A DNA stretch of 35,176 bases, from NCBI GenBank assembly GCA_002394235.1, contig DGTF01000013.1, positions 28,959-64,134 of the forward strand, given 5' to 3'. The notes beneath the pieces were generated by a model, which was given only the letters and a program-made list of their open reading frames with translations, did not search any database and was not told the DNA's origin. Source of the DNA: Eubacterium sp. UBA4343. Lineage in GTDB: Bacteria > Bacillota > Clostridia > Lachnospirales > Lachnospiraceae. A program made the translations under genes and the position numbers. Below, piece by piece: positions 15,385-23,466 of the stretch (position 1 is the first letter of the stretch; the number at the start of each line of letters is the position of its first letter).

Positions 15385-15753
15385 TTACAGGTCAATATGG
15401 TAGCCGGCATTTTCCAGCGCGTGGAGCGCTTTCTCAATGTTCTGCTTCTTGACCATGATATAATCTGTATTATAGGTAGAGACTACGAAAATACTGATGC
15501 TGTTCTCTGCGAGTATTTCCGAGATCTTTGCAAGGATACCGATCTGATTAAAATCAAGTTGTCCCTCGAATCTCATAGCCTTCCATCCGTAGTCGACATC
15601 GGTGGCGTTTTCCGGGATATATCTGGTCAGGCAGACCAGAGAATTCTCTTCATCGGTACGCTCCATGAAGCAGAAATTCTTTTCCAGGTTTGTCTCACTG
15701 AAATCCTTTACTTTGCAGACGGAAAATTCCTCGTCTATTACCTTGATATTCAT
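15385..15753 (-). CDS. ACT-domain protein
   Basis: A 122-residue protein whose C-terminal half (about residues 55-122) is an ACT-like ligand-binding fold, with FNQIGILAKISEILAENSISIFVVSTYNTDYIMV. Stand-alone ACT proteins of this type are predicted small-molecule (often amino-acid) sensors or regulators; the ligand is unknown. GGAGG sits six bases before the ATG. It stands between the patatin-like gene and the phosphatase gene, all on the same strand, but long gaps with tandem repeats separate them. Confidence 0.8.
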   Translation of the reverse strand: MNIKVIDEEFSVCKVKDFSETNLEKNFCFMERTDEENSLVCLTRYIPENATDVDYGWKAMRFEGQLDFNQIGILAKISEILAENSISIFVVSTYNTDYIMVKKQNIEKALHALENAGYHIDL

Positions 15754-15818
15754 ATCATCCTCCGAAACATATTTGATATAGTTTACAGCAACCTGTCAGT
15801 TGAAACAGATACCCGTTA

Positions 15819-16679
15819 TCAATGGGTCAGAAACTCACCCAGACGATCCTTCTCATTCCGGTAATCCTCAATTCCGAGATCATAGAGGCGGCGGTTTTCT
15901 TCCGGATCCATCGCGTAGGTACTCATCTCAAGATGCCTGCTCGGCGCGAATACAAAAGCCCTCCCCTCCTTCTCAAGCTCAAAAACTCTGCGGAAACGCT
16001 GCATATAGCTGATGTGCCTGTTGTTCAGCGCTTCCACGATTTTTGGATATTTCATAATACGCAGAGAGTAGAAAAACCGCATATGTTCTGGCTTTTTCTG
16101 AAAATCCCTGGGTTTTGAGAGAATGACAACGATCTTGTCACAGCCGCCCTGACGCAGAGCATGGTCGACAGGAATCGGGTCGGAGACGCCGCCGTCAAAA
16201 TACGGAGTACCGTTGATAAAGCGGGGTCTGCATGCGGCAGGCAGGGCACAGGACGCCTTGATAATTTCATAGTTGTCCTGGGACATCTGCTTCCCGGAAA
16301 AATAGGCTGGAACGCCGGTGAGCGCATTGGTAGCGACGACTTCATATTCGGCCGGATTCGCCGAAAGTTTCGGATAATCGAGGGGATCGTCGCCGTCGTG
16401 GTTCGTCATTGTGCTGTATATAAAATCCAACCCGAAGAGATCACCTGTTTTCAGAAAACTGTTAAATCCAAAGTATTCTTTTCTCTTCAGATGTTCGGTG
16501 TAATAGCGAAGATTTCTCTCTCGCTGGCCTGCCAGAAAGGAGGCACAGTTCGCCGATCCAGCGGACACGCCGATCACATAATCGAAGCAGATCGTATCGT
16601 CCAGAAATTTATCCAGAATGCCGGCGCTATATGCGCATTTCATACCTCCGCCTTCGACTACAAGTCCGATTTTGCTCAT
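15819..16679 (-). CDS. Patatin-like phospholipase
   Basis: Predicted serine acyl hydrolase acting on lipids, 286 residues, cytoplasmic or membrane-associated. The oxyanion loop EGGGMKCAYSAG is at residues 9-20, the nucleophile elbow GVSAGS puts the catalytic serine at 39, and the dyad aspartate is in FDGGVSDPIPV. The family start MSKIGLVVEGGG at 16679 is preceded by AGAGG. The open frame to 16832 would add two copies of the 12-residue repeat PEPVASSAGTIS made by a 36-bp tandem duplication, which is more likely untranslated leader. The downstream ACT-domain gene is 65 bases away. Confidence 0.92.
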   Translation of the reverse strand: MSKIGLVVEGGGMKCAYSAGILDKFLDDTICFDYVIGVSAGSANCASFLAGQRERNLRYYTEHLKRKEYFGFNSFLKTGDLFGLDFIYSTMTNHDGDDPLDYPKLSANPAEYEVVATNALTGVPAYFSGKQMSQDNYEIIKASCALPAACRPRFINGTPYFDGGVSDPIPVDHALRQGGCDKIVVILSKPRDFQKKPEHMRFFYSLRIMKYPKIVEALNNRHISYMQRFRRVFELEKEGRAFVFAPSRHLEMSTYAMDPEENRRLYDLGIEDYRNEKDRLGEFLTH

Positions 16680-16714
16680 TCTTTTGCCTCTTTCTGCTGG
16701 AAACGCAGCTGTAA

Positions 16715-16786
16715 GTGAAATAGTCCCTGCGGATGAAGCCACAGGTTCAGGTGAAATAGTCCCTGCGGATGAAGCCACGGGTTCAG
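16715..16786. repeat. 36-bp tandem duplication upstream of the patatin-like gene
   Basis: 16715-16750 and 16751-16786 differ at a single base; a 9-base start of a third copy follows. The third such array beside a gene within 5 kb. Confidence 0.9.
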
Positions 16787-16792
16787 GTGAAA

Positions 16793-17119
16793 TCAGATGC
16801 AAAGCCCGATCACTGCGAGAACCAGAAAACAAACCATGAGACCAGCTGATACAATCAGAAGAATTCTCACCGGCAGCGCGTTATCGCAGTAACCGAGCTG
16901 AAGAGAATTGATCAGAATGATTCCCGCCAGAGAGGAAATTACAGAAGTGGCTCCGACTGCCCCGAACACAATTCTGGGTATCCGGGTATGGTCGATAAAA
17001 AAACCGAAAACAACGCCGATCAGTATCGCGGCTGCGATAATCAGTCCGACAAAAATTTTCTCAAGGTGGTAGAATTCGTCCGTATCATACATGTTTTCTC
17101 GGTTCTCCAGACTCATCAT
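16793..17119 (-). CDS. Small membrane protein of unknown function
   Basis: A 108-residue protein with three hydrophobic segments (about 22-42, 50-73 and 84-107) and a short acidic N-terminus. I do not recognise the family. Starts at 17119, 17116 or 17089 are possible; GAGGAAATG lies about 14 bases before the first and GGAG about 12 before the last, none ideal. It sits just downstream of the terminator that closes the CRISPR locus, so it probably has its own promoter or depends on readthrough. Confidence 0.65.
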   Translation of the reverse strand: MMSLENRENMYDTDEFYHLEKIFVGLIIAAAILIGVVFGFFIDHTRIPRIVFGAVGATSVISSLAGIILINSLQLGYCDNALPVRILLIVSAGLMVCFLVLAVIGLCI

Positions 17120-17148
17120 GATTGCTTTACATTTCCTCGTTTTCCATG

Positions 17149-17186
17149 AAAATACCCGAAAATCCGATACGACAGATTTCCGGGTA
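17149..17186 (-). terminator. Terminator of the CRISPR array transcript
   Basis: A 12-bp stem (arms 17153-17164 and 17175-17186, one G-U pair) with a 10-base loop is followed on the minus strand by TTTTC. It lies about 180 bases past the last repeat in the direction of array transcription. Confidence 0.6.
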
Positions 17187-17314
17187 AGTAATATGCCGGT
17201 GTTGATTCATTATTTTATATCATACTGCATTAAACCGCTTAAATCAATAGGACTTTTAATGTGTGGGGCAGAGTTAGAATTTCAAGCGGCGTTTTTGTAT
17301 TTTTTGATTAAAAA

Positions 17315-17345
17315 ATACTTATCCATTACTCTTGCGAATGGGAAC
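17315..17345 (-). repeat. Decayed CRISPR repeat at the leader-distal end
   Basis: With one-base gaps this 31-base stretch aligns with the CRISPR repeat, keeping ATCCA, CTCT, CGA and the final GGGAAC. It is followed by only 19 bases before the first intact repeat (17365), so the spacer would be shortened by deletion. Roughly 21 of 28 aligned bases agree. Confidence 0.45.
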
Positions 17346-17364
17346 AAAAGTGTAAACACAAAAC

Positions 17365-20299
17365 ATTTCTATCCACCCGCTCTCACGAGCGGGAACACAA
17401 CATCCCGGATCATTGCCGTTCCGGAATCCATATTTCTATCCACCCGCTCTCACGAGCGGGAACCGATTCCGCCACTCACGTAATAACCTTTCATCTTATT
17501 TCTATCCACCCGCTCTCACGAGCGGGAACCGATCCAGCCTGCGGAGCTGGAGCAACACTGGTATTTCTATCCACCCGCTCTCACGAGCGGGAACTTTGTA
17601 GCGTCAGAGTTGAGATATTGCCTTAAATTTCTATCCACCCGCTCTCACGAGCGGGAACATCGATGGCAAGCAGCACAAGGTTTTCAACTGATTTCTATCC
17701 ACCCGCTCTCACGAGCGGGAACGATGCAGGTGCAGTTCCAAGGATCGCACCAAATTTCTATCCACCCGCTCTCACGAGCGGGAACTTTTGTAGCCTTTCT
17801 ATAAGGTATTCCATAACATTTCTATCCACCCGCTCTCACGAGCGGGAACCTTTCGGAATTGCGGTCAACTTCGCTTTGATCGAATTTCTATCCACCCGCT
17901 CTCACGAGCGGGAACCTCAAGCGTGCGGAGGCGATCGGCAAGATCAGATTTCTATCCACCCGCTCTCACGAGCGGGAACTCCAGGACGCCCTATCTCGAG
18001 GAGCCGATGAAATTTCTATCCACCCGCTCTCACGAGCGGGAACTGTGTAGCCGTATTGGCTACAGTGACTATACTAATTTCTATCCACCCGCTCTCACGA
18101 GCGGGAACCAAGGGCGTCTGCATCATAAGGTGTAACATAACAATTTCTATCCACCCGCTCTCACGAGCGGGAACTCAAACACATTGATCGTGCTGTAGTC
18201 TTCCATATTTCTATCCACCCGCTCTCACGAGCGGGAACCCTGATCGTCCGGAAGCTGTTCGATCATGTCATTTCTATCCACCCGCTCTCACGAGCGGGAA
18301 CAGAATGGCTGTCGAAAAGGCCAAGAACATGATATTTCTATCCACCCGCTCTCACGAGCGGGAACCCGTCGGTGATCATCGACACCAGAAGGATGGTATT
18401 TCTATCCACCCGCTCTCACGAGCGGGAACCGACACGGGGACGGTCGAGAGCGTGGAAAAATATTTCTATCCACCCGCTCTCACGAGCGGGAACGAAAGTT
18501 CGTGAATATTTCCAGGGGATCCAATATTTCTATCCACCCGCTCTCACGAGCGGGAACTCACAATACCGAATGCATTTCTTGTAGGTTATATTTCTATCCA
18601 CCCGCTCTCACGAGCGGGAACTTTGCGTTCAAACCCAAATCGTTAAACCATGTATTTCTATCCACCCGCTCTCACGAGCGGGAACGGTGGAAGCCGGGAA
18701 GGATGCGGGAGCTGAAACATTTCTATCCACCCGCTCTCACGAGCGGGAACCATTGTCTATTGGCGATAACTCTTTGATATAACATTTCTATCCACCCGCT
18801 CTCACGAGCGGGAACAGCAATCAGAGAGTGCAACGAGAAAATTGAAAAATTTCTATCCACCCGCTCTCACGAGCGGGAACTCAGAAGTCTTTGCATTAGT
18901 TTCGGAAGTTTTATTTCTATCCACCCGCTCTCACGAGCGGGAACCCAAAGAAGACCGACTCCGTCCGCATCAAAGAATTTCTATCCACCCGCTCTCACGA
19001 GCGGGAACTTTGTTGACGGATTATTGGTTGGTGGGAACACGAATTTCTATCCACCCGCTCTCACGAGCGGGAACCTGGCGGAAAACTGGGAGAGGTCGTG
19101 AACATTGATTTCTATCCACCCGCTCTCACGAGCGGGAACAGTTTTGACACCTGCACCAGTGGCATTCCGGCTATTTCTATCCACCCGCTCTCACGAGCGG
19201 GAACAATCCGGGATCTGGAGATCGGATATGTTGACATTTCTATCCACCCGCTCTCACGAGCGGGAACAAAGAAGTCAACGAACAGCTAAAGACCGGATCA
19301 TTTCTATCCACCCGCTCTCACGAGCGGGAACTGTTTTCACCACCCTTGTAAGTTATTCCGAGTTATTTCTATCCACCCGCTCTCACGAGCGGGAACCGTA
19401 TGAGTTCTATGGTATGCATGTTCCAAAAATTTCTATCCACCCGCTCTCACGAGCGGGAACAACGGTTCTGTCAGGTCATGTGGATGTTTACGAATTTCTA
19501 TCCACCCGCTCTCACGAGCGGGAACTTCTGTGTCATAACACGTTCTAAGCACATCAATATTTCTATCCACCCGCTCTCACGAGCGGGAACCTCAGCCCTT
19601 CGATTTTTATTGTAGAATCATATTTCTATCCACCCGCTCTCACGAGCGGGAACGATCTTGAAGAAGCCCGTTATGCGAATTTTTACATTTCTATCCACCC
19701 GCTCTCACGAGCGGGAACCATCACATGATGTGTCTCTGTTGGGAATGATCATTTCTATCCACCCGCTCTCACGAGCGGGAACCGTGCGATTGAGCCCTCC
19801 TGATCGGGGGTGAAATTTCTATCCACCCGCTCTCACGAGCGGGAACCGGTATCCGTGGATGGAACACACTTCAGGCCAAATTTCTATCCACCCGCTCTCA
19901 CGAGCGGGAACCCTCTGGGTATGACGGTGCCCAGGGGGATTTTATATTTCTATCCACCCGCTCTCACGAGCGGGAACCGTGAAAGTCAAAGAGTACAAGG
20001 AGACAAAGGATTTCTATCCACCCGCTCTCACGAGCGGGAACCCTAGTGCCTTCTGGGCATCTTCCGGAATCTTGATTTCTATCCACCCGCTCTCACGAGC
20101 GGGAACCTCTGGGTATGACGGTGCCCAGGGGGATTTTATATTTCTATCCACCCGCTCTCACGAGCGGGAACCACCTTTTCGGCATCGGTGATATCGATTG
20201 GTAATTTCTATCCACCCGCTCTCACGAGCGGGAACGCTTATCAGAGCCACAGACATGGAGAATTTATATTTCTATCCACCCGCTCTCACGAGCGGGAAC
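17365..20299 (-). CRISPR. Type I-C CRISPR array, 46 repeats and 45 spacers
   Basis: The 32-bp repeat, read on the minus strand, starts GTTCCCGCTCGTGAGAGCGG and ends TGGATAGAAAT. I counted 46 copies, from 17365-17396 to 20268-20299, all identical by eye. Spacers are 31-35 bp. The repeat folds into a 7-bp stem CCCGCTC/GAGCGGG with a GTGA loop, leaving an 11-base 3' handle, as in type I-C crRNA made by Cas5d. Transcription runs on the minus strand from the leader at 20300-20472 next to cas2, so the newest spacers are at the high-coordinate end. Two spacers (19912-19945 and 20107-20139) share 33 bases. Apparent ORFs here with repeated FYPPALTSGN or IHPLSRAGT peptides are repeat translations. Confidence 0.99.
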
Positions 20300-20472
20300 G
20301 GCAGATTTTTCCAAAATAATAATTGTCCAATATGCGTTTTTGTGCAAATCTGCCAAAAGCACAAGCGCTTATCAATTGGCGAGAACCTATTAACAAAAAA
20401 TTATACAAATATTAAACGTTTTTTTATCTGCTTCTCACAAAATCAGCTTGTCAAATCATGTTTATTTAACGT
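20300..20472 (-). promoter_or_regulatory. CRISPR leader
   Basis: An AT-rich 173-base stretch between the cas2 stop and the first repeat. On the minus strand it has a perfect TTGACA (20449-20454) and a TATAAT (20400-20405), but not at promoter spacing to each other. An AGATAA 19 bases after TTGACA is one possible -10. The repeat-proximal 55 bases are bounded by a 9-bp inverted repeat, GGCAGATTT (20300-20308) and AAATCTGCC (20346-20354), touching the first repeat. Leaders carry the array promoter and the Cas1-Cas2 integration signal. Confidence 0.75.
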
Positions 20473-20766
20473 TTACAGCATTATGGCTCCTGGTTCACTC
20501 AATTCTACGGCTTCTTTTTTGCCCAAAGTACGAACGTCATATTTTGTGTATTTTCCGAGTTTATATATCCTAACGGAATCATTAAGGGGATTGATCACAG
20601 AATTAAGTTGTAATTCAAGTTCTTTCATTCTGGAAGAATCTATATTCAACTCAAAAACAGAATTTTGCACCCTCTGGCCATATGATTGACAAATGTTGGC
20701 AACCTTTTGAAGCTTTTTCCCATTGTCGAGTTTAGTATCAATATCGTAAGTTAAAAGATAAAGCAA
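20473..20766 (-). CDS. cas2: CRISPR adaptation protein Cas2
   Basis: A 97-residue ferredoxin-fold protein that bridges two Cas1 dimers in the spacer-integration complex. MLYLLTYDIDT places the conserved aspartate at residue 8, and NICQSYGQRVQNSVFELNID is the usual Cas2 second strand region. It starts 6 bases after the cas1 stop and is the last gene of the cas operon, next to the leader. Confidence 0.95.
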   Translation of the reverse strand: MLYLLTYDIDTKLDNGKKLQKVANICQSYGQRVQNSVFELNIDSSRMKELELQLNSVINPLNDSVRIYKLGKYTKYDVRTLGKKEAVELSEPGAIML

Positions 20767-20772
20767 CGGGAA

Positions 20773-21783
20773 TCATCTCCAATCCGTAAAGGGAGGATAT
20801 TCCGGAATATCTCCCCGTAAAAATTGGCCCAGTAATTGAGACTGCAAATATGGGAGAAGTTTGATAGGGACTTCTTTTCCCCATAATTTATACATTACTT
20901 TTTCCTCCTTATATTTTTCCCAATCTGTCAGAACTTTTTTCTTGCCATTAGGTGTCAAGGAATACATGCCTTCAAGCTCTTCAAAATCCTTACCTGAAAT
21001 CTTCTTAAGATTGATTGATTTGATGATATAAGCATCTATCACCGGCGATCGAAATTCCTCAACCAGATCGCAGGCTAATGACGCTCTACCGGGATGAATT
21101 TCATGTAAATATCCAAGATATGGATCAAGTCCATAAGAACTTATCGCGGCTATACAATTTGTTGTTTCAATAGTATAAAGCAGGGAAAGTAGTGCATTAA
21201 AACGATTTTTGGGTGGCCTTCGAGATCTTTCCACAAACTTCATATCATCGCTGCATCCGTCAAGCAGTTGATCAAAAGTTGAAAAATATTTGGCTGCACA
21301 TTCACCTTCTATTCCTCTAATCTGTTCTACTGAATTGCTATCCACAAGATTTTCTATTTCAGATGAAAGGAACGATCGTGTCTGCTCTATATCTGGATAC
21401 TTGGAAGAGTACTTTGCAAGCAATGCCATCTGATTTATTGTTTTCCCTAGAACAATATTTTTTGCAATGCTAATCTTTGTTCCATTTGTAAATGCCTCAT
21501 ACTGTTTCATTCGAAGAGCAACGTTACCAATTTCGCTACCATAGAAGGTGCCCAAATATTTGCCATATGGGGAAAGGTATGAAATGCTGATCTTTGCTCT
21601 ACTACAAGAAGAAAGCAGGTATGCAGAAATTGTAACATTGGCAATTATGATTATCTGTGACAATGAAACGAGGGGGATTCTGGTGATTAGTTTTTTGTTC
21701 TTTCCTATCTCGATAGAATCGTGATCTACATTAAGATAAAGGCCGTCCGTCATAATATAAAGCACTTTACCTATTACTATCAT
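20773..21783 (-). CDS. cas1: CRISPR-associated endonuclease/integrase Cas1 (type I-C)
   Basis: Metal-dependent integrase that inserts new spacers at the leader end. 336 residues; the N-terminal beta domain is about 1-85 and the helical catalytic domain follows. Catalytic residues by motif are E159 in RGIEGECAAKYF, H227 in YLGYLHEIHPGR and D239 with E242 in ACDLVEEFR, so all are intact. It overlaps the end of cas4 by 17 bases. Together with Cas4 and Cas2 the adaptation module appears functional. Confidence 0.97.
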   Translation of the reverse strand: MIVIGKVLYIMTDGLYLNVDHDSIEIGKNKKLITRIPLVSLSQIIIIANVTISAYLLSSCSRAKISISYLSPYGKYLGTFYGSEIGNVALRMKQYEAFTNGTKISIAKNIVLGKTINQMALLAKYSSKYPDIEQTRSFLSSEIENLVDSNSVEQIRGIEGECAAKYFSTFDQLLDGCSDDMKFVERSRRPPKNRFNALLSLLYTIETTNCIAAISSYGLDPYLGYLHEIHPGRASLACDLVEEFRSPVIDAYIIKSINLKKISGKDFEELEGMYSLTPNGKKKVLTDWEKYKEEKVMYKLWGKEVPIKLLPYLQSQLLGQFLRGDIPEYPPFTDWR

Positions 21784-22456
21784 TTTTGCACCCCTTTGCC
21801 CATAATTTTTTCATATATGTATCCACTGCAATTTTTTTAGGAGAACATACATCAAAAAGGGCACATTTTTCACATCTTCGCTGGTATTTAACGGGAAAAA
21901 TTTTATCCACTCTATTTCCGGAATACATTTTACCCAGATCATCCCTGATAGACGCTATTGTAATAGATGTTTGCTGCCGAAGATCATCGGACATTTCTAT
22001 TTCAAGCCTATCTTTGGAGTCAACATAATATATCAATCCATAATCAATATGTGTGTTATACATTTCTTCCAGGCAAAAAACCTGACCACATAGCTGCTGT
22101 TCGAATTCGTTTTCATGACGTACCTTTCCATGTTTGAATTCTGCAGGCTTGATTGTATATACACCCTCTAGAAAATCGATAAATGCACCTTTCAACGGCT
22201 TCTCGTCAAACTCAACATTATCGCAAAAACCATAAATTCTATACTTTTTGCTCGCAACATATAATCTGGAAACCGTAATATGCGGTCCCCTTCTTGTTAT
22301 ATGTCGATCATCTACAATTCTGTGCTCGTATCTGCCCTCAACCATATCTGCAGATCGAATATCTACGCATTCTACATACCTGAGATAGAATCTTCTCTTG
22401 CAATAAGCATACTCACTTATCCATGAGATGGGTATTTCGCTCAGCTCTTCTTCCAT
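21767..22456 (-). CDS. cas4: CRISPR-associated exonuclease Cas4
   Basis: RecB-like nuclease with an iron-sulfur cluster that trims prespacers and selects those with a PAM in type I-C. 229 residues. Cluster cysteines are C19 (YCKRRFYLRY) and C195, C198, C204 (CEKCALFDVC). The nuclease core shows FIDFLEGVYTIKPAEFKHGK, with the acidic and lysine residues of motifs II-III, and a QLCGQVFCLEEMY motif. Start ATG is 5 bases after the cas7 stop. It overlaps cas1 by 17 bases. Confidence 0.95.
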   Translation of the reverse strand: MEEELSEIPISWISEYAYCKRRFYLRYVECVDIRSADMVEGRYEHRIVDDRHITRRGPHITVSRLYVASKKYRIYGFCDNVEFDEKPLKGAFIDFLEGVYTIKPAEFKHGKVRHENEFEQQLCGQVFCLEEMYNTHIDYGLIYYVDSKDRLEIEMSDDLRQQTSITIASIRDDLGKMYSGNRVDKIFPVKYQRRCEKCALFDVCSPKKIAVDTYMKKLWAKGCKNDSNR

Positions 22457-22461
22457 AACTT

Positions 22462-23463
22462 TTACTTCAGCGTAATATTATCCAGGTTTAAATTTTCTAT
22501 TGCATCTTTGCCCCATGATACATCATCATATGGATTGTCTTTGATTCCTGGCTCGACACCGGATGGTATGCCTGATACATTCAATGAAACATCATAGTCA
22601 GCGTAAGACCTGGGGATATCCACACCATCTTTTTTAGAAACACAAAGCAAATTAAACAATTTATGGGCACCACAGCATCCGAGCATAGCTTCTTTTTCTC
22701 TCTCTTCCGGTGCGTTATTTGCGTCGGAAACACCAACGTGTTTAAAAATGATAAGTGGTGATACCACGCTCATACCGGTTTTCGAGGAGGAAACGTCGTT
22801 ATTATACATTTGAAGCAGAGCTTCAAATAAAACGTGTAAATCTTCTTCAGAAAAACCATTTTTTCTGGCAAGGTTTGCACTGACTGTTCCTTTTACAAGA
22901 TAAAGTCCATATGGGATGAACTGTTTCGTACCCATGGTGCGCTTTTTATCAGAAGTCATCTTGGCGTCTGCCTTGTCAAATTCTTCTAAGGTATTATAGT
23001 TTCCTTCTGTATAATACATTCTTGTTACAGTAATATTTTGCGGATCGATAGGATCTATTGATTTTGCGAATGCAATTTGTACGCTTCCTCTGATTTGACC
23101 GGCATTTCTTCCTGTAGACAATACACCCCCAAAGGTACGTCCGTCCCAGTACTTCTGACAGAAGATCTCTGCAGGAGAAACATGGTTTCCTTTCTTCTGC
23201 TCATCTTCTGAGCGAATACAAGCCTCTAGGATTTCTCTGTTCATAGAGGTGCCATTCTTAGCAAAAATCTCCATTCCCGGTTTTCCATAATACGCATCCA
23301 TAACATAGTTTCTGATTCTTCTTTTCAGTGCCGCATCGGTAATATATCCATAACCGGTATCCGGATCCTGTCGTGGGAGATTTCCCATGTCCGGATCGCC
23401 ATTTGGATTGCAATTCTCTGCTTCAACCAACAGCATAAATTCATAACGATTTTTCAGTTCCAT
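22462..23463 (-). CDS. cas7: Cascade backbone protein Cas7 (Csd2 type)
   Basis: Forms the helical backbone that holds crRNA in the type I-C effector complex. 333 residues. The start MELKNRYEFMLLVEAENCNPNGDPDMGNLPRQD has the N-terminal RRM-like strand and the conserved NPNGDP motif of Csd2 proteins; TDAALKRRIRNYV and GTKQFIPYGLYLVKGTV are further family stretches. It starts three bases after the cas8c stop, with a good ribosome site overlapping the cas8c end. Confidence 0.96.
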   Translation of the reverse strand: MELKNRYEFMLLVEAENCNPNGDPDMGNLPRQDPDTGYGYITDAALKRRIRNYVMDAYYGKPGMEIFAKNGTSMNREILEACIRSEDEQKKGNHVSPAEIFCQKYWDGRTFGGVLSTGRNAGQIRGSVQIAFAKSIDPIDPQNITVTRMYYTEGNYNTLEEFDKADAKMTSDKKRTMGTKQFIPYGLYLVKGTVSANLARKNGFSEEDLHVLFEALLQMYNNDVSSSKTGMSVVSPLIIFKHVGVSDANNAPEEREKEAMLGCCGAHKLFNLLCVSKKDGVDIPRSYADYDVSLNVSGIPSGVEPGIKDNPYDDVSWGKDAIENLNLDNITLK

Positions 23464-23466
23464 AGT

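Noticed and set aside
17413..20320. Many plus-strand ORFs with repeated FYPPALTSGN, FLSTRSHERE and IHPLSRAGT peptides
   Set aside because: They are three-frame translations of the CRISPR repeat; no ribosome sites and no non-repeat domain.
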